From contig JAODUO010001059.1 of assembly GCA_025642075.2 (NCBI GenBank), positions 96,388 to 160,387 on the forward strand: a stretch of DNA of 64,000 nt, read 5' to 3'. Numbering within the stretch: position 1 is the stretch's first letter; every line of letters begins with the position of its first letter. This stretch comes from Ridgeia piscesae. Its lineage: Eukaryota; Annelida; Polychaeta; Sabellida; Siboglinidae. Below the pieces are notes generated by a model that did not search any database, was not told the DNA's origin, and worked only from the letters and a program-made list of their open reading frames with translations. The translations under genes and the position numbers were made by a program. This document shows, one piece after another, positions 26,301-34,704 of the stretch.

Positions 26301-29300
26301 TGTGGTTCCAGGTCTGTTGTGCAGCAGTGTGTGCTGTGGTTCCAGGTCTGTTGTGCAGCAGTGTGTGCTGTGGTTCCAGGTCTGTTGTGCAGCAGTGTGT
26401 GCTGTGGTTCCAGGTCTGTTGTGCAGCAGTGTGTGCTGTGGTTCCAGGTCTGTTGTGCAGCAGTGTGTGCTGTGGTTCCAGGTCTGTTGTGCAGCAGTGT
26501 GTGCTGTGGTTCCAGGTCTGTTGTGCAGCAGTGTGTGCTGTGGTTCCAGGTCTGTTGTGCAGCAGTGTGTGCTGTGGTTCCAGGTCTGTTGTGCAGCAGT
26601 GTGTGCTGTGGTTCCAGGTCTGTTGTGCAGCAGTGTGTGCTGTGGTTCCAGGTCTGTTGTGCAGCAGTGTGTGCTGTGGTTCCAGGTCTGTTGTGCAGCA
26701 GTGTGTGCTGTGGTTCCAGGTCTGTTGTGCAGCAGTGTGTGCTGTGGTTCCAGGTCTGTTGTGCAGCAGTGTGTGCTGTGGTTCCAGGTCTGTTGTGCAG
26801 CAGTGTGTGCTGTGGTTCCAGGTCTGTTGTGCAGCAGTGTGTGCTGTGGTTCCAGGTCTGTTGTGCAGCAGTGTGTGCTGTGGTTCCAGGTCTGTTGTGC
26901 AGCAGTGTGTGCTGTGGTTCCAGGTCTGTTGTGCAGCAGTGTGTGCTGTGGTTCCAGGTCTGTTGTGCAGCAGTGTGTGCTGTGGTTCCAGGTCTGTTGT
27001 GCAGCAGTGTGTGCTGTGGTTCCAGGTCTGTTGTGCAGCAGTGTGTGCTGTGGTTCCAGGTCTGTTGTGCAGCAGTGTGTGCTGTGGTTCCAGGTCTGTT
27101 GTGCAGCAGTGTGTGCTGTGGTTCCAGGTCTGTTGTGCAGCAGTGTGTGCTGTGGTTCCAGGTCTGTTGTGCAGCAGTGTGTGCTGTGGTTCCAGGTCTG
27201 TTGTGCAGCAGTGTGTGCTGTGGTTCCAGGTCTGTTGTGCAGCAGTGTGTGCTGTGGTTCCAGGTCTGTTGTGCAGCAGTGTGTGCTGTGGTTCCAGGTC
27301 TGTTGTGCAGCAGTGTGTGCTGTGGTTCCAGGTGTGTTGTGCAGCAGTGTGTGCTGTGGTTCCAGGTGTGTTGTGCAGCAGTGTGTGCTGTGGTTCCAGG
27401 TGTGTTGTGCAGCAGTGTGTGCTGTGGTTCCAGGTGTGTTGTGCAGCAGTGTGTGCTGTGGTTCCAGGTGTGTTGTGCAGCAGTGTGTGCTGTGGTTCCA
27501 GGTGTGTTGTGCAGCAGTGTGTGCTGTGGTTCCAGGTGTGTTGTGCAGCAGTGTGTGCTGTGGTTCCAGGTGTGTTGTGCAGCAGTGTGTGCTGTGGTTC
27601 CAGGTGTGTTGTGCAGCAGTGTGTGCTGTGGTTCCAGGTGTGTTGTGCAGCAGTGTGTGCTGTGGTTCCAGGTGTGTTGTGCAGCAGTGTGTGCTGTGGT
27701 TCCAGGTGTGTTGTGCAGCAGTGTGTGCTGTGGTTCCAGGTGTGTTGTGCAGCAGTGTGTGCTGTGGTTCCAGGTGTGTTGTGCAGCAGTGTGTGCTGTG
27801 GTTCCAGGTGTGTTGTGCAGCAGTGTGTGCTGTGGTTCCAGGTGTGTTGTGCAGCAGTGTGTGCTGTGGTTCCAGGTGTGTTGTGCAGCAGTGTGTGCTG
27901 TGGTTCCAGGTGTGTTGTGCAGCAGTGTGTGCTGTGGTTCCAGGTGTGTTGTGCAGCAGTGTGTGCTGTGGTTCCAGGTGTGTTGTGCAGCAGTGTGTGC
28001 TGTGGTTCCAGGTGTGTTGTGCAGCAGTGTGTGCTGTGGTTCCAGGTGTGTTGTGCAGCAGTGTGTGCTGTGGTTCCAGGTGTGTTGTGCAGCAGTGTGT
28101 GCTGTGGTTCCAGGTGTGTTGTGCAGCAGTGTGTGCTGTGGTTCCAGGTGTGTTGTGCAGCAGTGTGTGCTGTGGTTCCAGGTGTGTTGTGCAGCAGTGT
28201 GTGCTGTGGTTCCAGGTGTGTTGTGCAGCAGTGTGTGCTGTGGTTCCAGGTGTGTTGTGCAGCAGTGTGTGCTGTGGTTCCAGGTGTGTTGTGCAGCAGT
28301 GTGTGCTGTGGTTCCAGGTGTGTTGTGCAGCAGTGTGTGCTGTGGTTCCAGGTGTGTTGTGCAGCAGTGTGTGCTGTGGTTCCAGGTGTGTTGTGCAGCA
28401 GTGTGTGCTGTGGTTCCAGGTGTGTTGTGCAGCAGTGTGTGCTGTGGTTCCAGGTGTGTTGTGCAGCAGTGTGTGCTGTGGTTCCAGGTGTGTTGTGCAG
28501 CAGTGTGTGCTGTGGTTCCAGGTGTGTTGTGCAGCAGTGTGTGCTGTGGTTCCAGGTGTGTTGTGCAGCAGTGTGTGCTGTGGTTCCAGGTGTGTTGTGC
28601 AGCAGTGTGTGCTGTGGTTCCAGGTGTGTTGTGCAGCAGTGTGTGCTGTGGTTCCAGGTGTGTTGTGCAGCAGTGTGTGCTGTGGTTCCAGGTGTGTTGT
28701 GCAGCAGTGTGTGCTGTGGTTCCAGGTCTGTTGTGCAGCAGTGTGTGCTGTGGTTCCAGGTGTGTTGTGCAACAGTGTATGCTGTGGTTCCAGGTCTGAC
28801 AGTTCCACTCATCAAGAGTACAACAGGTGACAAGCTGGGCAAGACGGCAGGAAATGCTGTGTGGCTGAACAGTGATAAAACCTCCCCCTTTGAACTCTAT
28901 CAGGTGAAGACATTTGTAACTTTTCACAATATTGCCTTTAATGATATCACAAAATTAGAACGCGTTAAGAACCACTTAGCGTTGTGTCAAAGTCTCCATG
29001 TCTTACTCTGAACTGTCTGTATTGGCTTCCTGTCTGATATCGTATCATATTTAAGATCTTTACCATTACTTACTAGACACATTCCTGTCAGCAGCCATCG
29101 TATTTACATTCTTTGCTTACTCCTGTAAGAAAACCTGTTCGGCTTCGATCATCTAGTTCTGATTTACTTTTGGTCCCTATAGTCAGTACGAATATTGGGA
29201 CTAGGGCTTTTGCTATGGGTGCCCCTCACCTACCTTCTAGTGTTAAAACAGTTGAAAATATTTGTAAATTCCACCATCTTTTAAAGATATCCTTTACAAC

Positions 29301-32262
29301 CTTGCCTGTCCACCATAACTCCCTGGCTTATAAGTCAATCTGATGACAATTGGAATTGTTTATTGATTCTAAGATCGATCAACCCTTTTGTATTGATGCA
29401 CCTCTGAGCTTGGTTTCTAAAGATTTAAGCACAATGGAAGTTACCTAATTGTTGTTATTATTATATATATAAATATTTATTTTAAGTTGCTGAATATATG
29501 TCGATAGACACCATTTCTTTTCTGCATTTTTAACATTACAATTCTAGACGTCTGAATTCCTCTTATTTTATTTTGTTCACATTTAGTTCTATCTAAATCT
29601 GCCTGATGCTGACATGGAGAGATTCCTCAAAACGTTTACGTTCCTATCGAATGAAGACATCACAAGGATCATCATAGATCACAAGGTTTGTATTGTTATA
29701 TGCTTGGTGAATGCGTTTATAACTTTAAATTACAAGTACACCAATATTGTATAAGGAAATAGCATGAATCACCATGTGAGATAGCAGTGTATATTTATTG
29801 TATCAAACTAAATAAACCAATCCAGATATTGCATCGGTTGCTGCCAAAGCATGTCTGTGTTAATAGACTACACATCACGAGCACCTTGTCTAAGGTAGTT
29901 GGCTATATAAAATCATGTCATTATAATTATGCAGATGTATGAGTTAGTCAGTGTTAGTCTTTGTTGTAGGACAAACCAGAATTGCGGAAGGCACAGAAGA
30001 AGTTGGCAGAAAATGTGACGTTGCTTATACATGGAGGTGAGTAGACAGTAGAAGGAACAGTGACTCGAGCAGCTGGGTTTATGACTGTAGAATATAGCAA
30101 TGGGGTGATTTAGATGAAAACAAAAACTAAAAAAAAGAAATTTATGGTCATATTATATTGTAGTGTCAAAAGCAGTCAAGGTCGGATATTAAGTATAATA
30201 GTCTAATTGAGTTTAGAACAGAAATAGTTTCGAAAAAGTATGAAATACTCAAATTAGTTGTAAGTATGTGACATAATTTAAGTCTCCATATTGAGTGATA
30301 GTTCCCAAACTATTTTATTGTGGCATTGTTACTTTAAATTATGATTATTTATTGTACCTGTGCCATTTTATTTATTTATTATTATCTGGTGTATAAATAC
30401 ATATCTACATGTGTTGTATCTATGAGATCTTTGAGATTGTATTGATGTATTGTTGTTTACGAATTATCTTCTACTTGTGGTTAGATCAGCACTCTGTGTC
30501 AGCCACGTGTTAATGGCTAGAATATTGTCGAGTTTGGTTTTCAGAGTTTGTTCTTCTATAGAATTGGTGAGTCCACTACAGGTTACACATTTACCCCTTG
30601 TGTGGGATATTTTACTTCCCCTGGCATAGATACCAGATAGAAGAGACCACCGGTTTTTAGTGCTTCTTCCAAGACACAGGCAATGTGAGGTGAACGAAAT
30701 TGCCTAAATTTCAAAACGGCAGCTGGTTGGATTGAACCAACATCCCCTCGATAGATAGTCCAGCACTCTACCAAGTGACCACTGCTCCTCACCATTTTCT
30801 GTTTCATGTTTGTAGAAGAAGGGCTCCAGTCAGCTGTCAGATGCACAGAAGCCCTTTTCCACGGCTCAGCCGAGTCACTGGCTAGACTCAGTGCGCAGGA
30901 CATGACAAACCTGTTCCGGAGCGCCCCTACCAAGGAACTCTTCCTAGAGCCGGGCACTACAGTGTTTGACACCGTCATGAAGGCAGGATGCTTCTCCAGG
31001 GAAGGTAGGCTCTAACTGACCTGCATGGTGCATGCCTGCTGCAGGAAAACATGTTCTGTTAGACCGGTCATGACGTGTGTGAATCACTGTAGTGGAACAA
31101 AGAAACTAAGCACCAAGAAAAACACAGGGTAAGCTTGTTATAAGCAAGATATGCATACGTATGCAGACATGATGTTCTCGTGGTGCCATTTTTGGGGAGC
31201 CGTGAAAAGGAACAACATTGTGTAAATGAAATGGTATAGAGGAAACTTAACAAACCATACAGTGAATATATGTATATTGACAGGAGTTCGATCTGCTTTT
31301 ACTTATTTATAATATATTTAATTTATTTATTTTACCAATTTTAGTGCTGATTAATCGTATTATCATTTTAATTTGTCTTACCAACTGTATATGGATCACC
31401 AATCTTATTCCTGGGATTTTAATGTGTAACTGAAGAATTTTCGTTTGTTTTTAATGTGGACAAACGGACAAGTCTTTTGAATCTAATACGTTTGTAATGG
31501 CTGCCACAGTGGATGCAGACAGGGTGATCAAGGCTGGCGGTGTGTACATCAACCACCGCCGGATGACGCAGGCAGACAACGTACTCATCCCAGGAGAGCA
31601 TATCCTCCCAAACAACGTCACACTCGTTAGAGTTGGTAAGTGTGTCATCTTGCCTTGCTTTGTTTTACCTTGCCTGGCTTCCCTTATCTTATGTTATGTT
31701 ATTTTACCTATCACCATCATGCCTTATTGCCTATGTGGTGGAACTGCTTCTTCTCCAGTTCGATCTATCCCTATTTATCTTTTGCCCCATTTATCTGACT
31801 TGTTCCTTGCCTTTCGTCTTTCAGTGACCCATTTTCACTACCCTTCATGTGTTCATGTTAGAGGCAGGAATCAGGCAGTGGTTGTCGTCCATCTTTCTAA
31901 GTACATCCCGTAGCCAGTTCCTTGTTCCATTCATCATATTTGTAAAAAAAATACATCGTTATTGAGAGATAGCAACAATGTGACTGATTCAATGCTGAAT
32001 CAAATCTTTTAGTCACTACGTATTTTCTGGCTGCCAAGAGAACTAAAACCTGTATAATGGCGACACTACTGAATAGTACATAGCTAGTTCACTTCAAATG
32101 GGTGATATTGTTTGCAGAAATAATTGAATTTACCATCATGGGTGACAGTGTTTTATAACATTGCCCGTTCAACCTTTGTGTATTTGGCGTACTAATGGTT
32201 TGTTGTTGTTTTTTATTTCAGGCAAACGAAACAACTATATAGTGAAGTGGTTGGGTGCATAA
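16547..32262 (+). CDS. YARS2: tyrosine--tRNA ligase, mitochondrial (12 exons found, one missing)
   Basis: Charges mitochondrial tRNA-Tyr with tyrosine in the matrix. Exons: 16547-16584, 17129-17260, 18037-18187, 19628-19803, 20374-20475, 23849-23963, 28794-28903, 29587-29685, 29970-30036, 30816-31004, 31510-31635, 32222-32262. All junctions are GT-AG and phases agree except at 23,963/28,794. Visible motifs: N-terminal targeting region, [13 protein letters not shown] (class-I HIGH-type site), [25 protein letters not shown] (tyrosine pocket), KLGKTAGN (KMSKS-type loop), and a C-terminal S4-like RNA-binding segment ([13 protein letters not shown]) ending [13 protein letters not shown]. About 27 residues carrying the GGSDQ tyrosine-binding motif are expected between exons 6 and 7 but not found. 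With such an exon the protein would be about 475 residues, close to the human 477. As assembled, exon 6 to 7 splicing stops at once. Introns hold hAT, LINE and SINE insertions and the 34-bp array. Confidence 0.93.
17129..17260 (+). CDS. YARS2: YARS2 exon 2
   Basis: Acceptor tttgctag. Basic presequence ([16 protein letters not shown]) followed by [15 protein letters not shown], the conserved start of the catalytic domain; donor AG|gtaaaa. Confidence 0.88.
18037..18187 (+). CDS. YARS2: YARS2 exon 3 (HIGH motif)
   Basis: Acceptor ttcaactccag. Encodes residues 57-107 with [13 protein letters not shown] (H84-I-G-N87), the ATP-binding signature; donor CTA|gtgagt, phase 0. Confidence 0.95.
18247..18832. 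mobile_element. hAT-like MITE in YARS2 intron 3
   Basis: Ends (C)AGGGTTGAGTCCAAAT and, on the other strand, (T)AGGGTTGAATCCAAAT form a 16-17 bp inverted repeat with many CAAATAC-type subterminal repeats. Flanking 8-mers TATGTAGT/TATATACC are only 5/8 identical, so the target duplication is decayed. Its interior is 75-80% similar by eye to the split copy at 20.64-23.05 kb. Confidence 0.65.
19628..19803 (+). CDS. YARS2: YARS2 exon 4
   Basis: Acceptor tgttttcag. [18 protein letters not shown] continues the Rossmann fold; donor AA|gtaagt. Confidence 0.95.
19895..20000 (+). repeat. dispersed intronic repeat, copy 1
   Basis: TTAACATTATTAAGAGCTC followed by CAATTTTACTC..TAAAATCAATTTT matches 23,380-23,460 in YARS2 intron 5. 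Class unknown. Confidence 0.6.
20252..20312. repeat. (TA)n microsatellite in YARS2 intron 4
   Basis: Nearly pure TA run. Confidence 0.95.
20374..20475 (+). CDS. YARS2: YARS2 exon 5
   Basis: Acceptor tttgctgcag. [17 protein letters not shown]...[11 protein letters not shown]; donor AG|gtaggc. Confidence 0.95.
20640..23045. mobile_element. hAT-like element split by a LINE insertion
   Basis: 20,680-20,865 (CTTAGCACAGGATG...) and 22,850-23,045 (CAGTGCTTTACCTTTTGTTGG ... GAACCCAACCCTG) correspond to consecutive parts of the intact copy at 18,247-18,832. The right end keeps the CAGGGTTGGGTTCAAATAC terminus; the left terminus is lost or unrecognisable. The CR1-like LINE at 20,867-22,790 sits between the halves. 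Confidence 0.6.
20867..22790 (-). mobile_element. CR1-like LINE, 5'-truncated, in YARS2 intron 5
   Basis: Minus-strand reverse transcriptase pieces occur in order: 22,557-22,030 ([35 protein letters not shown]), 21,974-21,387 ([25 protein letters not shown]) and 21,317-20,931 (thumb/C-terminal [10 protein letters not shown]...FNEWNRL-type region, stop). The endonuclease is missing. Two frame breaks, near 22,052 and 21,993, lie in homopolymer runs. The 3' end carries a short TTAACAAGATT tail (plus-strand reading), as CR1/L2-type elements end in short tandem repeats. Confidence 0.85.
23380..23460 (+). repeat. dispersed intronic repeat, copy 2
   Basis: Same core as at 19,895 (CATTATTAAGAGCTC, TAAAATCAATTTT). 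Confidence 0.6.
23849..23963 (+). CDS. YARS2: YARS2 exon 6 (tyrosine pocket)
   Basis: Acceptor tacattccag. [21 protein letters not shown] with the Y218-Q219...Q222..D225 pocket residues; ends NCLIQ in phase 0 at donor CAG|gtcagc. Confidence 0.95.
24350..25000. repeat. noisy tandem duplication in YARS2 intron 6
   Basis: 24,355-24,500 (CATTCAAAGCATGTA..., GATTGCCGTC, ATAGCAGGTTTTTAGT) recurs degraded at 24,541-24,680. Then a unit with TTGGTTTGTCTTTTTGAAT occurs at about 24,690 and 24,790. Differences are mostly homopolymer-length changes, which suggests poor consensus quality as much as biology. Confidence 0.6.
25185..25305. repeat. imperfect CACTCATTCACC-type simple repeat
   Basis: Alternating CACTCA/TTCACC/CACGCA motifs over about 120 bp. 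Confidence 0.7.
25753..25873 (+). repeat. degenerate leader of the 34-bp array
   Basis: One to two recognisable 34-bp units followed by broken copies (cagcagtgtttttccagtgcaatg, cagcagtgtgtgcttcatc). Confidence 0.8.
25874..28793 (+). repeat. 34-bp minisatellite, exactly 86 units, ending on a YARS2 splice acceptor
   Basis: Units run GTNTGTTGTGCAGCAG...GTGCTGTGGTTCCAG. Composition: 11 mixed units (two of 32 bp at 26,180 and 26,212), 32 consecutive units with C at the third base (26,244-27,331), 41 with G (27,332-28,725), one C unit, and one G unit carrying two changes (28,760-28,793). Apart from these positions copies look identical. No unit contains a stop in any of six frames, and 34 = 1 mod 3 rotates the frame, so about 1,000-codon open frames arise in every frame. 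These are not genes in their own right. Confidence 0.97.
28794..28903 (+). CDS. YARS2: YARS2 exon 7 (KMSKS-type loop)
   Basis: [20 protein letters not shown]..., the ATP loop. Its acceptor GTGGTTCCAG is the last copy of the 34-bp array, and the exon begins GTCTG like the C-variant units. It needs one base from the preceding exon; read in phase 0 it gives GTC TGA. Confidence 0.95.
28930..29345 (+). mobile_element. LINE 3'-end fragment in YARS2 intron 7
   Basis: Plus-strand translation with breaks gives the usual L2/CR1 C-terminal pattern: LNCLYWLPV, then [29 protein letters not shown], and a final lysine-rich FK..LK stretch, ending YKSI-stop at 29,343. The stretch after it is ordinary intron. 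Confidence 0.65.
29587..29685 (+). CDS. YARS2: YARS2 exon 8
   Basis: [20 protein letters not shown]...IIDHK; acceptor cacatttag, donor AAG|gtttgt. Confidence 0.93.
29970..30036 (+). CDS. YARS2: YARS2 exon 9
   Basis: [21 protein letters not shown] helix of the anticodon-binding region; donor GGAG|gtgagt. Confidence 0.93.
30585..30795 (-). mobile_element. tRNA-derived SINE in YARS2 intron 9
   Basis: Read on the minus strand, it has an A-box-like CAGTGGTCACTTGGTAGAG and a B box GGTTCAATCC about 35 nt apart, then an unrelated body. The head ends in CACC/GGTGAGGAG only about 20 bp upstream of the exon 10 acceptor. Confidence 0.65.
30816..31004 (+). CDS. YARS2: YARS2 exon 10
   Basis: [16 protein letters not shown]...[16 protein letters not shown]; acceptor catgtttgtag, donor GAAG|gtaggc. 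A SINE in reverse orientation ends about 20 bp before the exon. Confidence 0.94.
31510..31635 (+). CDS. YARS2: YARS2 exon 11 (S4-like)
   Basis: [18 protein letters not shown]...[13 protein letters not shown]; donor TTG|gtaagt. Confidence 0.94.
32222..32262 (+). CDS. YARS2: YARS2 terminal exon
   Basis: [13 protein letters not shown] followed by TAA; acceptor ttttatttcag. The same ending (GKRN.YIIKW) occurs in vertebrate YARS2. Confidence 0.93.
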
Positions 32263-32772
32263 CCAACTCATATTCGATCAATACATCCTTTTTATGTATG
32301 TGACGTCACATAGAATTTATGTATCAATTTTTTACACACTGTGATACACACCTGAAGCATATTGCACGGTAGTCGCTTGCCTGAGTTCTGGGTTCAATCA
32401 CGTAAAAATATAATAATAAATATGTTTGCTAATGTGAATTCCGTCTTCGTTATTCCACGTGACATCACAGCATTCACAGTATGTATATAATAATGTACAC
32501 AACCATCAACATTAACGATAACAACTCGTATTACTCTAAATGTTCCCTGAAGTAGGCAATGTCACTGTTATTGTGTGGAACAAGGGATCATTTATACTTA
32601 TGCAGAACCATTTTTGTCACGATGTTTGGATATATTAAATGCGAATTACAAAGGGATACACCTGTATTTCTTACACTGGCTTACAACATACGACCAGTGT
32701 GACCTGCCACAGGTAACACAGCAGACGAGCCACAACGTAGACAATTTCCCCATTCAAGACAGATTTGTGGGT
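32263..32772. other. YARS2 3' flank
   Basis: Contains AATAAA-like motifs near 32,410 (ATAATAAATATG) that could serve the YARS2 transcript. No other feature. Confidence 0.35.
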
Positions 32773-32780
32773 ATGTCCGG

Positions 32781-34117
32781 CAGAGATGGAGTAATCGTAC
32801 TCGTACGAGTATTTTTTGAGTACTCGTACTCATACTCGAGTACGAAGGAAAGTAATCATACTCGTATTCGAGTATATTACCAAAGTAATCGTACTCACGA
32901 TTACTTCTCACAATTACATTTTTTTCATATGAACAGTTGCAAGCAAATATCTTAGACAGATAAAAATGGCAATATTAGAAGTAATCTAATAAATGTAATA
33001 ATAATCGAGGTATTCATTTTCTATTACTGTTGAGCATTTAAGTTAAATAAATATTCAGTCAAATTTCCCTAATTAATACCTTCTCTTCCCAGAGAAGCCA
33101 CATCTCCTCACCCACTAGTACAAAGTACAAGTTATATTGTGACAGTCCCTGGGAAGCACTGCAGGAGATAAGCATCCCCTAACATCTTGCTTTGTAATTT
33201 TAGAAGCCATGCCACAGCCCCACCTGTACTGTTTGCTCTGTCAGTATGGTGTGAATGACTGGGCAGTTAGCTGCTAAATCCCTGTCCATTATGTTTAAGT
33301 GTAAACTGTAAACCTGTCTAAATCCCCAACTATTCTGTATGTCCCATCTGATATATGACATATTTAAATTGGATATTATTGCTAATATGATCTCTAAGAT
33401 TTGAAATGTTGTTATTGTATAATTTGTATTTGATCATGTGTATTTGACATTTAAAAGGGGACATTTGAAATTCGTAAATGCATCATATTTGTATTTGATT
33501 AAGAAACCATAAATAAAATTATCTGTCCCCAATCCTTCTCTGAGTACACACTTGCAACTGATACTGTACCCCTTGTGTGTGTGTGTGTGTATGTGTATGC
33601 ATGCCTGATGTGTTAAAATATTTCAATATTTCTGTAAGTTTAATATTTTCCTCTTGATACTTCATTGACATGACCATTAAATTGACACTCATTATAACAC
33701 TTGTATGCTATTTGTTACAGTATCACTATGATACCTTTAGTTTGTAGTATCATGGTATATGGACATCTTGAGTATCAATCCAGTATTAAATGGTTCATTC
33801 AACACATGAGAAAGTCATCTGATTATTAATAATAATAATAACATCTGGATAGTTGATAGCAGTTAGCAGTAATCAGTTAGAACACTAGATATTGGCACAG
33901 CATCAGAAAAAGAATGACACCTGATTCCATGGAGGTCGCCTTTACGGTAGAAACAGGATATTAATTAAAGTAATCGTGAAAGTAATCATGATTACATTCT
34001 AAAGTAATCGTACTCGTATTTGAGTACATTTGTTTTCTGAGTACTCGTACTCATGCATGTTCAAAGTAATCATACTCGTAACTCAAGTACATTTGTATTA
34101 TACTCACTCCATCTCTG
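32781..34117. mobile_element. complete non-autonomous hAT transposon, 1,337 bp, perfect TSD
   Basis: Both termini are CAGAGATGGAGT as inverted repeats. The element is flanked on both sides by the identical 8-mer ATGTCCGG (32,773-32,780 and 34,118-34,125). Subterminal regions repeat AGTAATCGTACTCG and GTACTCGTACTC. The CAG start plus 8-bp duplication is the hAT signature. No transposase frame. A second copy begins near 63,702. Confidence 0.9.
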
Positions 34118-34125
34118 ATGTCCGG

Positions 34126-34704
34126 TCGTGTCTCCTATTAATACTGAATAGTCAAATAAACAAATTGTGAACAATATATACAGGTATGTGCGTGTTTAAA
34201 AACAATTTCCTGCCACCCTTACATTCCATAGACCTTTATCTAGTGCTAACTATAACGCAGGAAGCGTGTACATGTAGTAGAGAGCCACATGTTCAGATAT
34301 TAATCCACGACGCCTAGATTACGACATTAGATCTACAAGCAAGATACGACACACTTAAAGAGTTACTTACTTAAAGAGTTACAAAGTTGCATCACAGCAA
34401 GTTAAACTAAAAAGCAAGCAACAATGACTACACAGAGAAGCCACTGATGTGCCAGTCGTGTTCTAGTCACAAGGCTGCCAGAGAGAGGATCACTTGACTG
34501 CTTCGATACCCCATGTTCTAGCCTAGTCATCTAGCTGATTGTTTTTTCTGCACACCTGTTGTGTTCATTCTGTGTCCAATCAGAAAGGCCATCACTCCAC
34601 TGGGCTGACGAAGTAACTGAATGTTATCTGGACTGGCCATTCTGTTGTCCACCTTGCTGACCACGCTCATGTTCATTACGGTATTACACGGTGTACAGCG
34701 ATTG
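34126..34704. other. 3' flank of the SAMD9-like gene
   Basis: Probably the 3' UTR and flank of the minus-strand gene. A minus-strand frame stays open to 34,527 in another phase of the last exon but looks non-coding (Ser/Asn-rich). Confidence 0.35.

Noticed and set aside
25874..28793. CRISPR-like array
   Set aside because: Repeats are directly adjacent with no spacers, and the locus is a eukaryotic intron.
25714..29011. Open frames of 970-1,083 codons on both strands
   Set aside because: They exist only because the 34-bp unit lacks stops in all frames. The translations are frame-rotated copies of the same repeat. Only the junction with YARS2 exon 7 has possible meaning.
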